Assembly (NCBI RefSeq): GCF_030269925.1
Contig: NC_085129.1
Coordinates: 16,545,501-16,609,500 of the forward strand
DNA length: 64,000 nt
DNA from: Bombyx mori
Lineage: Eukaryota > Arthropoda > Insecta > Lepidoptera > Bombycidae
Direction of reading: 5' to 3'
This document shows, one piece after another, positions 52,965 to 63,391 of the stretch; positions within the stretch are counted from its first letter, which is position 1, and each line of letters starts with the position of its first letter. The translations under genes were made by a program, and so were the position numbers. The notes under the pieces are model-generated. The model had not been told where the DNA came from and did no database searches. It saw nothing but the letters and a program-made list of their open reading frames with translations.

Positions 52965-53592
52965 CCCATAGACACAGCCCACTGAGTTTCTCGCCGGATC
53001 TTCTCAGTGGGTCGCGTTTCCGATCCGGTGGTAGATTCTGCGAAGCACTGCTCTTGCTAGGGTCAGTGTTAGCAACTCTCCGGTTGAGCCCCGCGAGCTC
53101 ACCTACTAACGTTAGGGCGAAGCTGAAATAGCCTCTCAAGGCTATCAGCATAGGTAGGGAAAAAAAAAAAAAAAAACTGCAAATTCAGTTCGAGACAGCG
53201 AGCCGGCGAGTCAAGACCTCTCCAGAAGAAGAGGAGAGAGCCGTCGAACAAGAAAAGACTCGCTCCTACGCCCTGCGCCGGTCAAGCCACGAGGACCGTG
53301 TGAACGCCTTACTGAAGCCTTCGTTATTTTCCTCGAACCAATCCCAGCACCCGTTCCGCGACAGCCACTGCGGCAATACTCGAGCCACCACGTTTCAACG
53401 AGAGTAAGAAGTCTAAAAATCACACGTGGTGGCCGAAACCTGAGCGGTGGCCGTCCGGAATAGACCATATACTTTAACAATAAATAAAATATTATAACTA
53501 TATATAATATTACTATGTGTGAATGTCAAATAGATGATAGTGTGTGTTAAGTTTTCTTTATTGGTTTAATGTATTTTTCATGCATTATTTAA

Positions 53593-53727
53593 AAATAAAA
53601 AATTAGTATTGTGCACTCCTTCTTTATATTCTCTATAAGTGCGGGAAATTTCATACTCCTCCGTCCGCGTAATTTTCGTAAAAACGGTACAAAGTTTTTG
53701 CTTCACGTATTAATATATAGATAGTCT
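53593..53727 (-). repeat. Dispersed lepidopteran repeat fragment
   Basis: On the minus strand: TATATTAATACGTGAAGCAA, CGCGGACGGAGGAGTATGAA and ATTTCCCGCACTTATAGAGA. I recall this as a repeat common in Lepidoptera; its class is uncertain. Confidence 0.45.
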
Positions 53728-53749
53728 ATAATTCATCATTTCAGCCTAT

Positions 53750-54110
53750 CGCCGTCCACTGCTGAACATAGGCCTCTCCAATAGATTTCCAGTGCGACCG
53801 GTCCATTGCCACCTGCATCCAACGAGACCCAGCGCTTTTTACTAGGTCGTCGGTCCATCTAGTAGGTGGCCGTCCCACACTGCGCTTGCCAGTACGTGGT
53901 CGCCACTCCAGGATCTTTCTGCCCCATCGACCATCTTCTCTTCATGATATGTGGCCGGCCCATTGCCACTTCACTTCACTAATTCTACGGGCTATGTCAG
54001 CAACCTTCGTTCTTCTACGGATCTCCTCATTTCGGATTCGATCACGTAGAGAAATGCCGAGCATAGCCCTCTCCATAGCTCGCTGCGCGACTTTGAGCTT
54101 TCTAAAAAGA
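53750..54110 (-). pseudogene. RTE/CR1-type LINE, C-terminal RT region
   Basis: The minus-strand translation contains ERAMLGISLRDRIRNEEIRR, a WAGH box, WRPRTGKRSVGRPPTRWTDD and a QQW-type end near 53760. These are the last about 115 residues of a widespread endonuclease-RT LINE protein. No start and no upstream part remain. Confidence 0.75.
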
Positions 54111-54506
54111 TCCCTAGTGAAGTCTATAATTAATAAAATACAATTTTTATATTCAAACTCTAAATCATACGAGATTATAAAAAAGCGTCGCGAATAATGA
54201 CCTCGAGATTCGACCGCACCCGTGCTTTTATTAAGTCGAAAGCTACTTCTAAAAAAAAAAAGAAAGAAAACGACTTGTCTTCAATCAGAGATCCTTAACG
54301 CAATGCACTCGCCGTAATCAGAAAGCTTTGAAACGCCCAATGAAGTTCAATTAGGAAGGGTACGCGACTCAATAGCCGATTGATTGTGATCCTTGTCAAA
54401 CGCAGACACAAGTGCGATGACCTAAAACTGACTGGCGCGAGAGATTTGTGTGTGAGTCCCCAGCATCCCAATGATTATATACATCGTATTTTCAAGGCAG
54501 TCTTTT
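54111..54506. other. Intergenic, nothing recognised
   Basis: No supported feature. Confidence 0.5.
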
Positions 54507-54712
54507 ATTTCTGCCGTTAAGCAGTAATGCGTTTCGGTTTGAAGGGTGGGGCAGCCGTTGTAACTATACTAAGATCCTAGAACTTATATCTCAAGTACCC
54601 ACCTTGAGATATAAGTTATTTACGGCGTTTACGTTGTAGATGTCTATGTACTCCAGTAACCACTTAACATTAGGTGGGCTGTGAGCCCGTCCACTCATCT
54701 AAGCAATAAAAA
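54507..54712 (+). mobile_element. Bm1-like SINE, 3' part with internal inverted duplication
   Basis: TTTCTGCCGTTAAGCAGTAA to CCACTCATCTAAGCAATAAA. ATCTCAAGTACCCACCTTGA followed by GATATAAG is a small inverted copy of the flanking SINE sequence. Confidence 0.85.
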
Positions 54713-54952
54713 AGGCAGTTTGATTCCGCGCATTCGAATGTGCACAGTTTCTACATTAACAGTCATAGTGTAATTAGAATTATTGGAGTTTATTTAAAGG
54801 TAGGCACGACTTTCAGCAATAATGAGACCGACTAAGGAAGCATAGGTTTAAAATTTGTTTATTAAGGAGTTTTATACAATGATGATATTGTTGTGCCGGC
54901 ACGAGTAACGCCATCTATCGGCGGACAATAGAAACGAATATCGAAACAATTA

Positions 54953-54965
54953 GAATATTCTCGAA
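54953..54965. promoter_or_regulatory. Heat-shock-element-like site
   Basis: GAATATTCTCGAA fits the perfect three-unit element (GAA-2-TTC-2-GAA). Further GAATATTC and TTCTAGTTC units follow at 55020-55043. No gene is attached, so its function is unknown. Confidence 0.35.
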
Positions 54966-55057
54966 CCTCTCTGTTCTAATTCCCCCGATAACGTTCTCGA
55001 CATGCACGCGACAAGTCTAGAATATTCTCAAATGTTCTAGTTCTATCGAGAATGTTT

Positions 55058-55136
55058 CTCGCCGGATTTTATTAGAGGGTCGCGATTTCGATCCGGTGAT
55101 AAATTCAGCAAAGCACTGCTCATGCTAGGGCAGATT
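55058..55136 (+). mobile_element. Jockey-type LINE 3' UTR fragment
   Basis: GTTTCTCGCCGGATTTTATT to AAGCACTGCTCATGCTAGGG. Diverged. Confidence 0.6.
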
Positions 55137-56278
55137 TTGAAGTGTTTCGTTGAAGAGTTTATTTATTTATTTAATAGTACTGTACAAGTAAGTACGCATT
55201 ATTGTCTATCGTGGTTCCATCGCGAAGCTGTGACTACTTGTTCTGAAAAATGCGACAGCCGAGTCTTTCACTGATATCAGCATCTGAACATAGTCCATTG
55301 AACAAAACGGTCTACCCACAAAATAATTTACAGTCCTAAGCATTTCCCAAAATTATCCCCAAATCTTGGTCACCTCACAACACGCACACACAGATAGTAC
55401 GCGCGGACGGCACACGAACGCAAGGTTCGCTGACCGCGCGGGTTTCGCAAGGCTCTGAGATTTCAGATGAACGATCTTCAAATCTCACTTCGCTGTTGTA
55501 GGACTGATGTTTGTAGCTTGAGTTCAGGAGTAACGTGAGAGATGCAGGGATATCTTCCACTGAGCAGTCTGGTTGGCGAATGTGGGCAAGTATTTATTCG
55601 TGGTTGAAGGGATCTTGTAAAAGTCCCTAATGGTGTTCCTGCCGGGTCTGTGATCACCTGTGAGCCCTCTGAGCGACCCGCTGGTACTGCCGCGTTCTTC
55701 AGACCCGGAATCGGCGGAACATAGATGTCTAGGCATATCTAATAACGTATATATAAAAAAAAGTTTTTTTTTGCATAGTACCCTAATTATTATTCTAAAA
55801 CAATTACAGTTTATAACATCATCAATCGGTTAAATACCCATCGAAAACGGTTGGAAATTAGCTGAAACAAACAGACAGACAGACAGACAAAAAATGTTTT
55901 TTATAAATTTGTTTCATTACAATTTTTACTTTCTTACTTAAAAAAAAAACTTTTATTTTGATATAACTAAATCAGAAAAAACAGTTTTTTCATTAATTTA
56001 ATTCTTTGCTCAGACGTGCACAAGTTCACGGGTCGCTCGCTACTAAGTGAATCGCTCCATTGAAACTCAGGTTAATCATCGACTGTTGTTTTATTATGAT
56101 GATGGCTTACCATCTGGCAGTGGCTATCAGTAAATACACTTTAGGGCTTCGTTTGAAGAAGGACATCTCGGTTGCCTGGTATAATACAATTCAATGGCAG
56201 AAAATAATAATTATTTAATAAGATAAGATAATCATAAGATAATCTTAATAATTCCATTCTTCTTCTTCCAGTGCCTCT
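55137..56278. other. Intergenic, no gene recognised
   Basis: A CpG-richer patch at 55380-55740 has two short minus-strand open frames without family features. An (ACAG)n microsatellite lies at 55868-55890. Confidence 0.45.
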
Positions 56279-56461
56279 TCAATCCTGAAGGTTGGCCGTT
56301 AGCTTTCTATATTCGTTTTTATCTGCAGCCAGCCGGAACAGCTGTTCGACGGAGGCAATACCGGTCCACTCCCGGATATTCCGGAGCCATGATTTCTTTC
56401 TTCGCCCAGCACGTCTCTTTCCGTCCACTTTGCCCATAATTATCAGCTGCCATAATTCCAT
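56279..56461 (-). pseudogene. LINE C-terminal RT fragment
   Basis: Minus-strand ELWQLIIMGKVDGKRRAGRR, then KKSWLRNIREWTGIASVEQL and FRLAADK. The G(K/R)RxxGRRKxSWLRNIRxWTG box is the C-terminal tail of an RTE-like LINE protein. About 60 codons remain. Confidence 0.65.
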
Positions 56462-56564
56462 AAAATATTATTTATATTCCATTCTTCATACTCAAATAAT
56501 TCCATATGATAATCTTCATAATTCCTTTTAACAAACACTCCACATGGACACGGCATTATCTATC

Positions 56565-56693
56565 TGTAACTACACTGAGACCATAAAACTCATATCTCAA
56601 GGTGGGTGGCGGCATTTACCATGTAGATGTCTATGGGCTCCGGTAATTATTAAACACCAGGCAGGTCGTGAGCTCGTCCAACGATAAAAAAAA
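56565..56693 (+). mobile_element. Bm1-like SINE tail
   Basis: CTACACTGAGACCATAAAAC to CGTGAGCTCGTCCAACGATA plus poly(A). Confidence 0.8.
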
Positions 56694-57190
56694 AGAACTA
56701 CCAGCCCACAGTTCGCCGGCTGCGTCCACTGCCACAATGACCAGTCCAGCATTCGCGGTTCCCTGCGACCTTTAACATTTCATCCATCCCCCTAGGAAGA
56801 CGCAGCGTTATGCCACAACATAGCTGAACTTTCCACTGCAATTCATCTCAAGACTGACCATATTTAAATAAAAAACGTTGAGCTAATATCGAGATTACAT
56901 CAGAGGTTTTTAATAAGTGTTAAATAAATAAATATGTATATCGAAAAAAATCCTTATTGGATTTTTAATCTGGAGCTATAACAGAGGACAAGATATTTGA
57001 TAGACTTTTGAATCTTGCTAACGTTTCCAGAGTAAGTTCGCAAATGAGGACCACACAGTAACCAGTGAACCATCTTGGTTTATCGAGCAATCTCACCCGC
57101 ACCGGTCAAAAGAATATAGTCTATGCTGTTAAATTTTAGACAAATTTCCTCACTATTGGGGAAATCTTGGCGTGGAGCGGGACACACCCT

Positions 57191-57614
57191 CCCGCACTCG
57201 GACGGTGCACACATCACGCGTGTGTGTAGCGGAAGCTCTGTGAGTCCCCGTGTCCCTGCGACTAGTCGCGCTCCACGTGACAGTGCACTAGTCTGTCCCG
57301 CACTCGGCCGGTGCCACACATCATGTGTGTGTGTAGCGGAGGCTGTGTGAGTCCCCGTGTCCCTGCGACTAGTCGCGCTCCACGTGACAGTGCACTAGTC
57401 TGTCCCGCACTCGGCCGGTGTACACCTCATGTGTGTGTTGCGGAGGCTCTGTGAGTCCCCGTGTCCCTGCGACTAGTCGCGCTCCACGTGACAGTGCACT
57501 AGTCTGTCCCGCACTCGGCCGGTGTACACCTCATATGTGTGTGTAGCGGAGGCTCTGTGAGTCCCCGTGTCCCTGCGACTAGTCGCGCTCCACGTGACAG
57601 TGCACAAGTTCTGT
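57191..57614. repeat. Minisatellite, four copies of a 104-107-bp unit
   Basis: CCCGCACTCGG begins units at 57191, 57297, 57404 and 57508, with the array ending near 57614. Units share GTGAGTCCCCGTGTCCCTGC and GACTAGTCGCGCTCCACGTG. They differ mainly in the (GT)n-rich segment. The open frames over it are by-products of the repeat. Confidence 0.92.
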
Positions 57615-57619
57615 CCCGT

Positions 57620-58408
57620 ATTCAACTATATTATGTGGGTTTACATTTTAAGGTCAAAGCACACACTGAATCCGTCGCGTCGGTAAATGATTCAGCGACA
57701 CACAACCGGTTTGGCCACCGAATTACGCGGTCGCTATGTGTGCGTAAGCAATGACGTAGTGTGGGTTAAACGCGATTAATCCACCCGACACGATTTATCG
57801 TGAGTTAGTTTTTTTTTGTATTTCATTTTTAGACTTGATATTTTTTCGTATGACGCATCCTGATATTGTGCGAACAATGTGTTGATATAATTATTGAAAT
57901 TTTCTTACCGATTCTGTTTATATCTGAAGCGAAATGATGAGTTTCGGTTTTAACATTATTTTAATGGAATTAGAACTTCAACCTAGTATTTTACTGCGAG
58001 AAGGTTCACATTGCATTATCTATGACCTTCTTTCTCTAAATGCTTAATGTAAGACATGTTCTTGCTCAAACGAGAGTATTTAGCGGCAGGTGGAGGCTCG
58101 GATGTACCTTGGCATTGCTGAGGTCTTGAGCGTCGGTGATCATTTAGGTGGACCAGTGTCCTGTGTATTCGTCTGCGTATTAAGACTCTTATATCGCACC
58201 TTATTATATTAGTAGTACTATCAAATTAAATGTATGCGTTAAAACACCCAGAATGAAAGGAGTGTATTTTATATAATCATCACAATATCACGCCATCATC
58301 TATCTACTCTACTAAGCTAAGTAAGTAAGATTATTAGCGGGTCATTGAAATAGCATTGCGGTATATTAATTTTCTACACGAGAACCTTACAAATGAGGTA
58401 TATGAGTT
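57620..58408. other. Intergenic with a decayed RT-C family fragment
   Basis: At about 58035-58140 a degenerate plus-strand copy of the RT-C family 3' end can be made out (GACATGTTCTTGCTCAAACG, GCATTGCTGAGGTC). Nothing else is recognised. Confidence 0.4.
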
Positions 58409-58684
58409 TTTTTATTGCATAAATTGGTGGACGAGTTCACAGCCAACCTTAAGTTAAGTTAAGTGGTTACCGGAACCTATAGACATCTACATAGGCATAG
58501 TCATCTACAACGTGAATGCCGCCACCCATCTTGAGATACGAGTTCTAAGGTCTCACTTTTAACAGTACAACGGCTGCCCCACCCTCCCTTCAAACCAAAA
58601 CACATTACTGCTTCAGGGCCGAAATAGGCAGGGTAGGCAGGATAGGGAGGTACCTACCCGTGCGGATTCACAAGACAGGACGTC
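58409..58684 (-). mobile_element. Bm1-like SINE, 3' part with small internal duplications
   Basis: Reverse-complement body with duplicated GACATCTACA-type and GGCAGG-type segments. Confidence 0.8.
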
Positions 58685-59663
58685 TTATTATCACTATTAA
58701 AAAACCTAAATTCCTTTAAGCTATGTAATGATGTTGATATTATAAACAAAGTCTGGGTCGTGAAGATATGACGCGACCTTTCTTACTGTACGTACGATAG
58801 TTTGGTCCACCATCCCACAGACAATCGCGGTCATCATATCATAATCATCTCGCATAACATTAACATCATTAGCGGACGTAATTAATAATGAAACGTGTTT
58901 TTAATTTTCACGTGATTACCATAAAAATCTCGAAATTATCATACGTTTATCTAATTAACAATGCTTTATTAAAACGAAATATAGATTACAAATTAAATGT
59001 ACCAATTAAAATTGCTCAAGTTTTTTTTTTAATTACGGTTTTTGAATAGGCGGCTGAGTGATTAGCGGAAAGCGATCATCATTATTACAAATATTACTAA
59101 TCGCTTGACGTGTTGCGTTTTGCCGACTTCAAAATAAGAGAGTACAGTTATGTTTTAGACGTTATTTTTTAAGTGATCACTTCTTGTGGGAGAGTAAACC
59201 GCTGCATTACGTAACGCGTTACGGTACCAGGCTGTTTGGCTTCTTTTTCGCTCACGCATACGACAGCGGTACTAAGAACGTATGTAGCTCCTAATTGTTC
59301 ATATACCTTTTTCAATTTATGTTACAATTTTCCTTACATTATCATATTAATATATGACGGCGCCAGAGATGGCTGAGTGGCAGTTTCTTTATTCGTTATC
59401 CACAATATATACATAAAATTTAAGTAATAACCTAAGCCTGTCTCTATTTAAACGATTTCAATATTAAATAGTTCCACTTAGATTTGTTTGAGTTATCACT
59501 TCTATTCGGCGTCCCGTTTTTTTATTGCTGTAAATGCATATAAGTCGTTATCAGGTACTAAATAAAAGTCTTAACTGCAATTGCAACGCATGGCCGCTTT
59601 GCGGCAAAAATATAGGGGCCCGCGTATACGCTGTTGTTTTTACAGAAGCAACAGGAAAAACGT
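58685..59663. other. Intergenic, no gene recognised
   Basis: A palindrome-like TACGTAACGCGTTACG lies at about 59209-59224. Nothing else is supported. Confidence 0.5.
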
Positions 59664-59920
59664 CTATTCTAGTAACCTCGAGGGGTTATTCTAGATTCAC
59701 TGAGCTAGTAGGTGAGCTCACGGGGCTTGAACCGGGAGTGTTACTAACACTGGCCCTAGCAAGAGCAGTGCTTCGCAGAATCTACCACCGGATCGGAAAC
59801 GCGACCCACTGAGAAGATCCTGCGAGAAACTCAGTTGGCTGTGTCGATGGGTTAATTTGCTCGTCGAGCCCTTCGTCGCAAGCGACGGCTTTGGCGAGAA
59901 CGGTGAACGAAACGTCTCGT
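59664..59920 (-). pseudogene. Jockey-type LINE 3' end
   Basis: Minus-strand 3' UTR and ORF2 end of the 31-53 kb family. The terminal hairpin is TAACC/GGTTA here, against TAGCC/GGCTA in the young copies; both sides of one pair have changed together. Confidence 0.8.
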
Positions 59921-59952
59921 GAATCCGTTTCCAGGTTCGAAGTCGCCGCAGA

Positions 59953-60115
59953 CTAAAAGATAGGACTGGTGTACTCGTATCGAGCGATGCGACCGTGTCG
60001 GTGTTCGAATCCCGCAGTCAGGTACATTTTGCTCTAAATAAACATGTCCTTAATCGTATGATCTCGAATGACTTCCACGATGAAGGGCTGACGTCGTGTA
60101 ATAAAAAACTAAGCC
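59953..60115 (+). mobile_element. tRNA-derived SINE, head-only copy
   Basis: CTAAAAGATAGGACTGGTGT, CGATGCGACCG, the B-box GTGTTCGAATCCC, GCAGTCAGGTACATTTTGCT, then GACTTCCACGATGAAGG and an A-rich end. Same head family as 9080-9280. Confidence 0.7.
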
Positions 60116-60517
60116 GTAAAAAAAACGTATTTATTATAGTACTGAGGCATAGCCTTCAAGATTCAAATGAACTGGTTCACCCGTTTATACAATAAGAAAA
60201 CTTCAAGACGCATCACTAATCTGAATAAAAATCGTATATACATTTTTTTTGTCGTCGCGTCGTATCGTATTGCGTAAAGCCGACTCGGTAACGCGCGTAG
60301 CGGAGATCTCATCTCGCTTTGTACATAAATGGCTGACGTTTTACGAACAAATTAAATAAATTCACGACATCTTTTCCTGTTCGGTGGTAGACAGGAGTTG
60401 CAGCGTTCTAAGGTTAAGACTAGTGCGTTGCCTTAAATCCTTATACTGCTGATAGTTTGATTGCTCTTCGATCAGAAGCAGTCGAATCATTTTTTGTTGG
60501 GTCTTGTGCTGAATATA
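60116..60517. other. Intergenic, nothing recognised
   Basis: No supported feature. Confidence 0.5.
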
Positions 60518-60671
60518 GTGGGTCGCACTTCCGATCCGACCGTAGATTCAGCGAAGCACTGCTCTTGCTAGGGCTGGTGTTAGCAAATTCCCTCAGGTTG
60601 AGCCCGTGAGCTCATCTACCCGCGCGTAGCTGGAATAGCCCCTTAGACTACCAGCAAATACGTAGGGAATA
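60518..60671 (+). mobile_element. Jockey-type LINE 3' UTR fragment
   Basis: GTGGGTCGCACTTCCGATCC to the terminal TAGCC...GACTACCAGC hairpin region and an A-rich end. Confidence 0.8.
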
Positions 60672-60689
60672 AAAGAACAAGGTCACGAA

Positions 60690-61030
60690 TGCTCTGAGGA
60701 ATTGTTCGAGACGGTACCGTCATCTCGTTTTTACCATCGCACCGCCCGCCACCGGAGTAGAGTTCATCCATACTACCTAGAGCCACTGCGGTCATCATCA
60801 GTGCGTTTCCAGAGGTCTTTTTTGCCACGCACCATCCAGCTTTGGAATGAGCTCCCCTCCACGGTATTTCACGAGCGCTATGACTTGTCCTTCTTCAAAC
60901 GAGGCTTGTGGAGAGTACTTAACGGTAGGCAGCGGCTTGGCTCTGCTCCTGGCATTATTGACGTCCATGGGCGACGGTAACCATTCACCATCAGGTGGGC
61001 CGTATGCTTGTCTGCCAAACAAAGGTAATA
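60690..61030 (+). pseudogene. RT-C family LINE 3' end with RT C-terminus
   Basis: The plus-strand translation has SRFYHRTARHRSRVHPYYLE, then SSVRFQRSFLPRTIQLWNEL and SFFKRGLWRVLNGRQRLGSA. It has the best-kept frame of this family in the window. The 3' UTR follows, to TGCCAAACAAAGG. Confidence 0.8.
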
Positions 61031-61074
61031 GAATTCGATTCTACGAACGGATTTTTTGACATGGTCCTATATCT

Positions 61075-61200
61075 ATGTGTATCGTCCTATATCTATATAT
61101 CTATGTGACGGAATCTCTCAACGTGATGTCCACGGGCTTTAGTACGCCGGATCGACTTGAAAATTTGCACACGTCTCAAGGACCGATAAGGTTCAATGTT
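61075..61200. repeat. Dispersed repeat, copy a
   Basis: CTATATCTATATATCTATGT, then GGAATCT, AACGT and ATCGACTTGA...ATTTGCAC. Matches 63790-63905. Confidence 0.5.
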
Positions 61201-61604
61201 ACTTCTTTGGGTCTACCTCAAAGCGTCTACCTTGAGCAGGATTTGGTTGATAAAATCATCATATTAAATTCCATTTGTGGTTTCTCTCCTCGCGCTCTTT
61301 CCCCACTGCTGAGGGTCGTGACCATTGTATTTAGACAGTATTTTATTTGTTTAAGTCTTCATTTCCGATCATTAGCCGTGTGAAGGTCTTCGTGGAATGG
61401 GGTTTCTAGTGTGGTGCGGATTTGATCCAGTTGTGCTAGCTTATTAATGTGATCCTTATCCTCATTTCGGTGGTGGCACGTCATGTCTACGGGTTGGTAT
61501 TGGCACTGGCTTTCTCTGCCGCGAAGCAGTCGTGGCGCGTGAAGAGCTGGACAGCTGTTACTGGCCAAAATAAGAACGCGAAGATGTAGGATAAAAAAGC
61601 ATAG
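61201..61604. other. Intergenic, nothing recognised
   Basis: No supported feature. Confidence 0.5.
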
Positions 61605-61941
61605 ATGTTGAGCATACGTATTTACCATCGCATCGTCCGCCACTGGAGTAGAGTTCATTCATACTACCTGGAGCCACTGCGGTCATCCACAGTACGTTTC
61701 CAGAGATCTCTTTTGCCACATGCCACATACCATCCGGCTTTGGAATGAGCTCCCCTCCACGGTGTTTCCCGAGCGCTATGACATGTCCTTCTTTACGAGG
61801 CTTGTGCAGAGTATTAAGCGGTAGGCAGCGGCTTGGCTCTGCCCCTGGCATTGACGCCCCTGACGTCCATGAGCGACGGTAACCACTCACCATCAGGTGG
61901 GCCGTTTGCTTGTATGCCTATACGGCAATATCAAAAAAAAA
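61605..61941 (+). pseudogene. RT-C family LINE 3' end
   Basis: Second plus-strand copy about 0.9 kb after the one at 60690: TACCATCGCATCGTCCGCCA, CTTTGGAATGAGCTCCCCTC, CGGTAACCACTCACCATCAG and a poly(A). The coding end is frame-shifted. Confidence 0.75.
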
Positions 61942-63149
61942 CGTAGATGATCCAAGAGTTACAGGCACTCCACATCCTCGGATCAGCTGCAAAATGATTA
62001 TCACGTCCGATTCTCTGGTGAAAACGGAGTCCAATAAATTCATGGCATTGGCATGTGTGAAACAATCTTTATAATTTAAATCTCACGAACACTATTTAGA
62101 CTGTTTGATTTATTCTGAATTATTTAAGCGGTCCTCCCGAAATTGGTTTCGTGCTGGTTCCCCACGTGACTCGGTTATTGACGTGCCATTTGAAAATGAA
62201 TATTTTTTTTTTTTAAATTAATAGTGTCAATTTCATAGCTCTGGTTACGGAAACTCGTCAACAGATGGCGTTAGTAAACGTTATTTTAGGACATACAAAT
62301 ACACACCAGGTCGCATCAGAAGCATCCGGCTTAATCGTTTAGAGTATATTGAGGATATTGGATATTCAAAAAAATATTTGTAAAAATTGAGTACTATATA
62401 TAATCGAAAGATAAACTAGTTTTATCAATTTTATTGATTCATTCTTAATTTGAATTTTGGCGGGTTTCCACCCGACTTTTGTTTGAACTGATATTATTAT
62501 GTTTCTTTTTTAAATGAGGTTTGTGAAAAGAGTCTTAAATGACAGGCCATTGCACTGGAATTATTTCAAAATCGAATAAAAACTAAATGTTCTAAATTCT
62601 GCAATATAAATTTTGAAAATAATTAGTGATTGGAAAACCTTGGAAAGTCCGCTTTTTTTTAGTTATTAAGCTATATTTTTATATACACCAGAAAGCTGTT
62701 TGGAAGTTGTATAATATTTGTTATATTAAAAAAATTCTTTTCAACGAATTATGTTTTTCGCTATGATTGATTTCACTTAGTTATGCAAATCTGGATATAA
62801 TAAAAAAAACATTCGTACATTTTGTGATTCAACATGCTATTATTATTTGATGTGGCAAATACTCCATTTTTATTACATTTGTACTTGTATTATGTAATAC
62901 AAATGTTTGTACATGAGACATGATCCCTTTGAGATTTGAGGTCGAAATACCATCTGTAACGGCGGTCCACGCGGTACCACTGAATAAAAATTACGCAAGA
63001 TCAACTATTGTTTAAACACTGTAATAATGAGCCGCCTAATTCCTCTTAAATGAGATAGATATGATGAGACAATTAAAATTGATACTAAAAAAAAGATTTT
63101 TTTTAACAGTCCTTTCTAATTATTATGAATATAATGAGCTAGTCACTAT
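61942..63149. other. Intergenic, no gene recognised
   Basis: AT-rich, no supported feature. Confidence 0.5.
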
Positions 63150-63205
63150 GGTACGATTCTTGGGGACCCCTGTGTGCCCAGCGGTGGACGTCTGTGGGCT
63201 GATGA
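63150..63205 (+). pseudogene. LINE reverse-transcriptase tail fragment
   Basis: CCCCTGTGTGCCCAGCGGTG, GACGTCTGTGGGCTGATGAT matches the common insect LINE tail (the same kind as at 10480-10555). Confidence 0.45.
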
Positions 63206-63391
63206 TGGAATGAACAGGCAACAGAGATGGTGACACTATCAATTGTGAACTTCCTCCTCTTTGCGTCGATAATCATCAATACTGAGGCCAGCCCTGCCTA
63301 TCCTAACCTGTGTGAATGACATCTGGTCCGACCAACGCATTGGACTCTCTGGGCCATAGCTGTGCACTAAGCTTTTTTTTTCCTACCTAAG

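Larger units (their letters stand above)
47879..53176 (+). mobile_element. LINE 3: Jockey-type non-LTR retrotransposon, intact, in tandem with LINE 2
   Basis: 5298 nt, inserted at the target copy right of LINE 2, or the reverse order. The target duplication is CTGCAAATT (47870-47878 and 53177-53185). The 5' end is CCATTC, one base shorter than LINE 2, and the poly(A) junction (GGGAAAA at 53159-53176) differs from LINE 2 (GGGATAAAA). Internally I saw no difference from LINE 2. Confidence 0.94.
30741..53462 (+). mobile_element. BEL/Pao LTR retrotransposon carrying three nested Jockey-type LINEs
   Basis: The whole element is flanked by the 5-bp target duplication GACCA (30736-30740 and 53463-53467). 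Without the LINEs it would be about 6.9 kb: 738/737-bp LTRs and an internal region at 36691-42107. I saw three substitutions and a 1-nt indel between the LTRs, all in the part downstream of the LINE site; the 460-nt upstream part looks identical. The element therefore integrated fairly recently. The internal part has gag, protease, remnants of reverse transcriptase, RNase H and integrase in BEL/Pao order. Both LTRs are split at the same point by LINE insertions. It can no longer move by itself. Confidence 0.93.
42108..53462 (+). repeat. 3' LTR of the BEL/Pao element, split by LINEs 2 and 3
   Basis: LTR sequence at 42108-42567 and 53186-53462. The upstream 460 nt look identical to the 5' LTR. 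The 8-mer copies lie at 42116, 42156, 42211 and 42281, and TATA at 42538-42545. The break is at the same base as in the 5' LTR. Confidence 0.92.

Noticed and set aside
31201..53176. Idea that one LINE was copied into both LTRs when the BEL element was reverse transcribed
   Set aside because: LTRs are about 99.5% identical, but LINE 1 differs from LINEs 2 and 3 far more, and all junctions differ. Separate insertions fit better.
55375..55736. Minus-strand frames as host exons
   Set aside because: No family features and no convincing splice sites; could be an unrecognised repeat.
57080..57350. Open frames over the minisatellite
   Set aside because: They are the repeat unit read through and have no stop because of its composition.
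57191..57614. CRISPR-like array
   Set aside because: A tandem repeat without spacers, in an insect genome.
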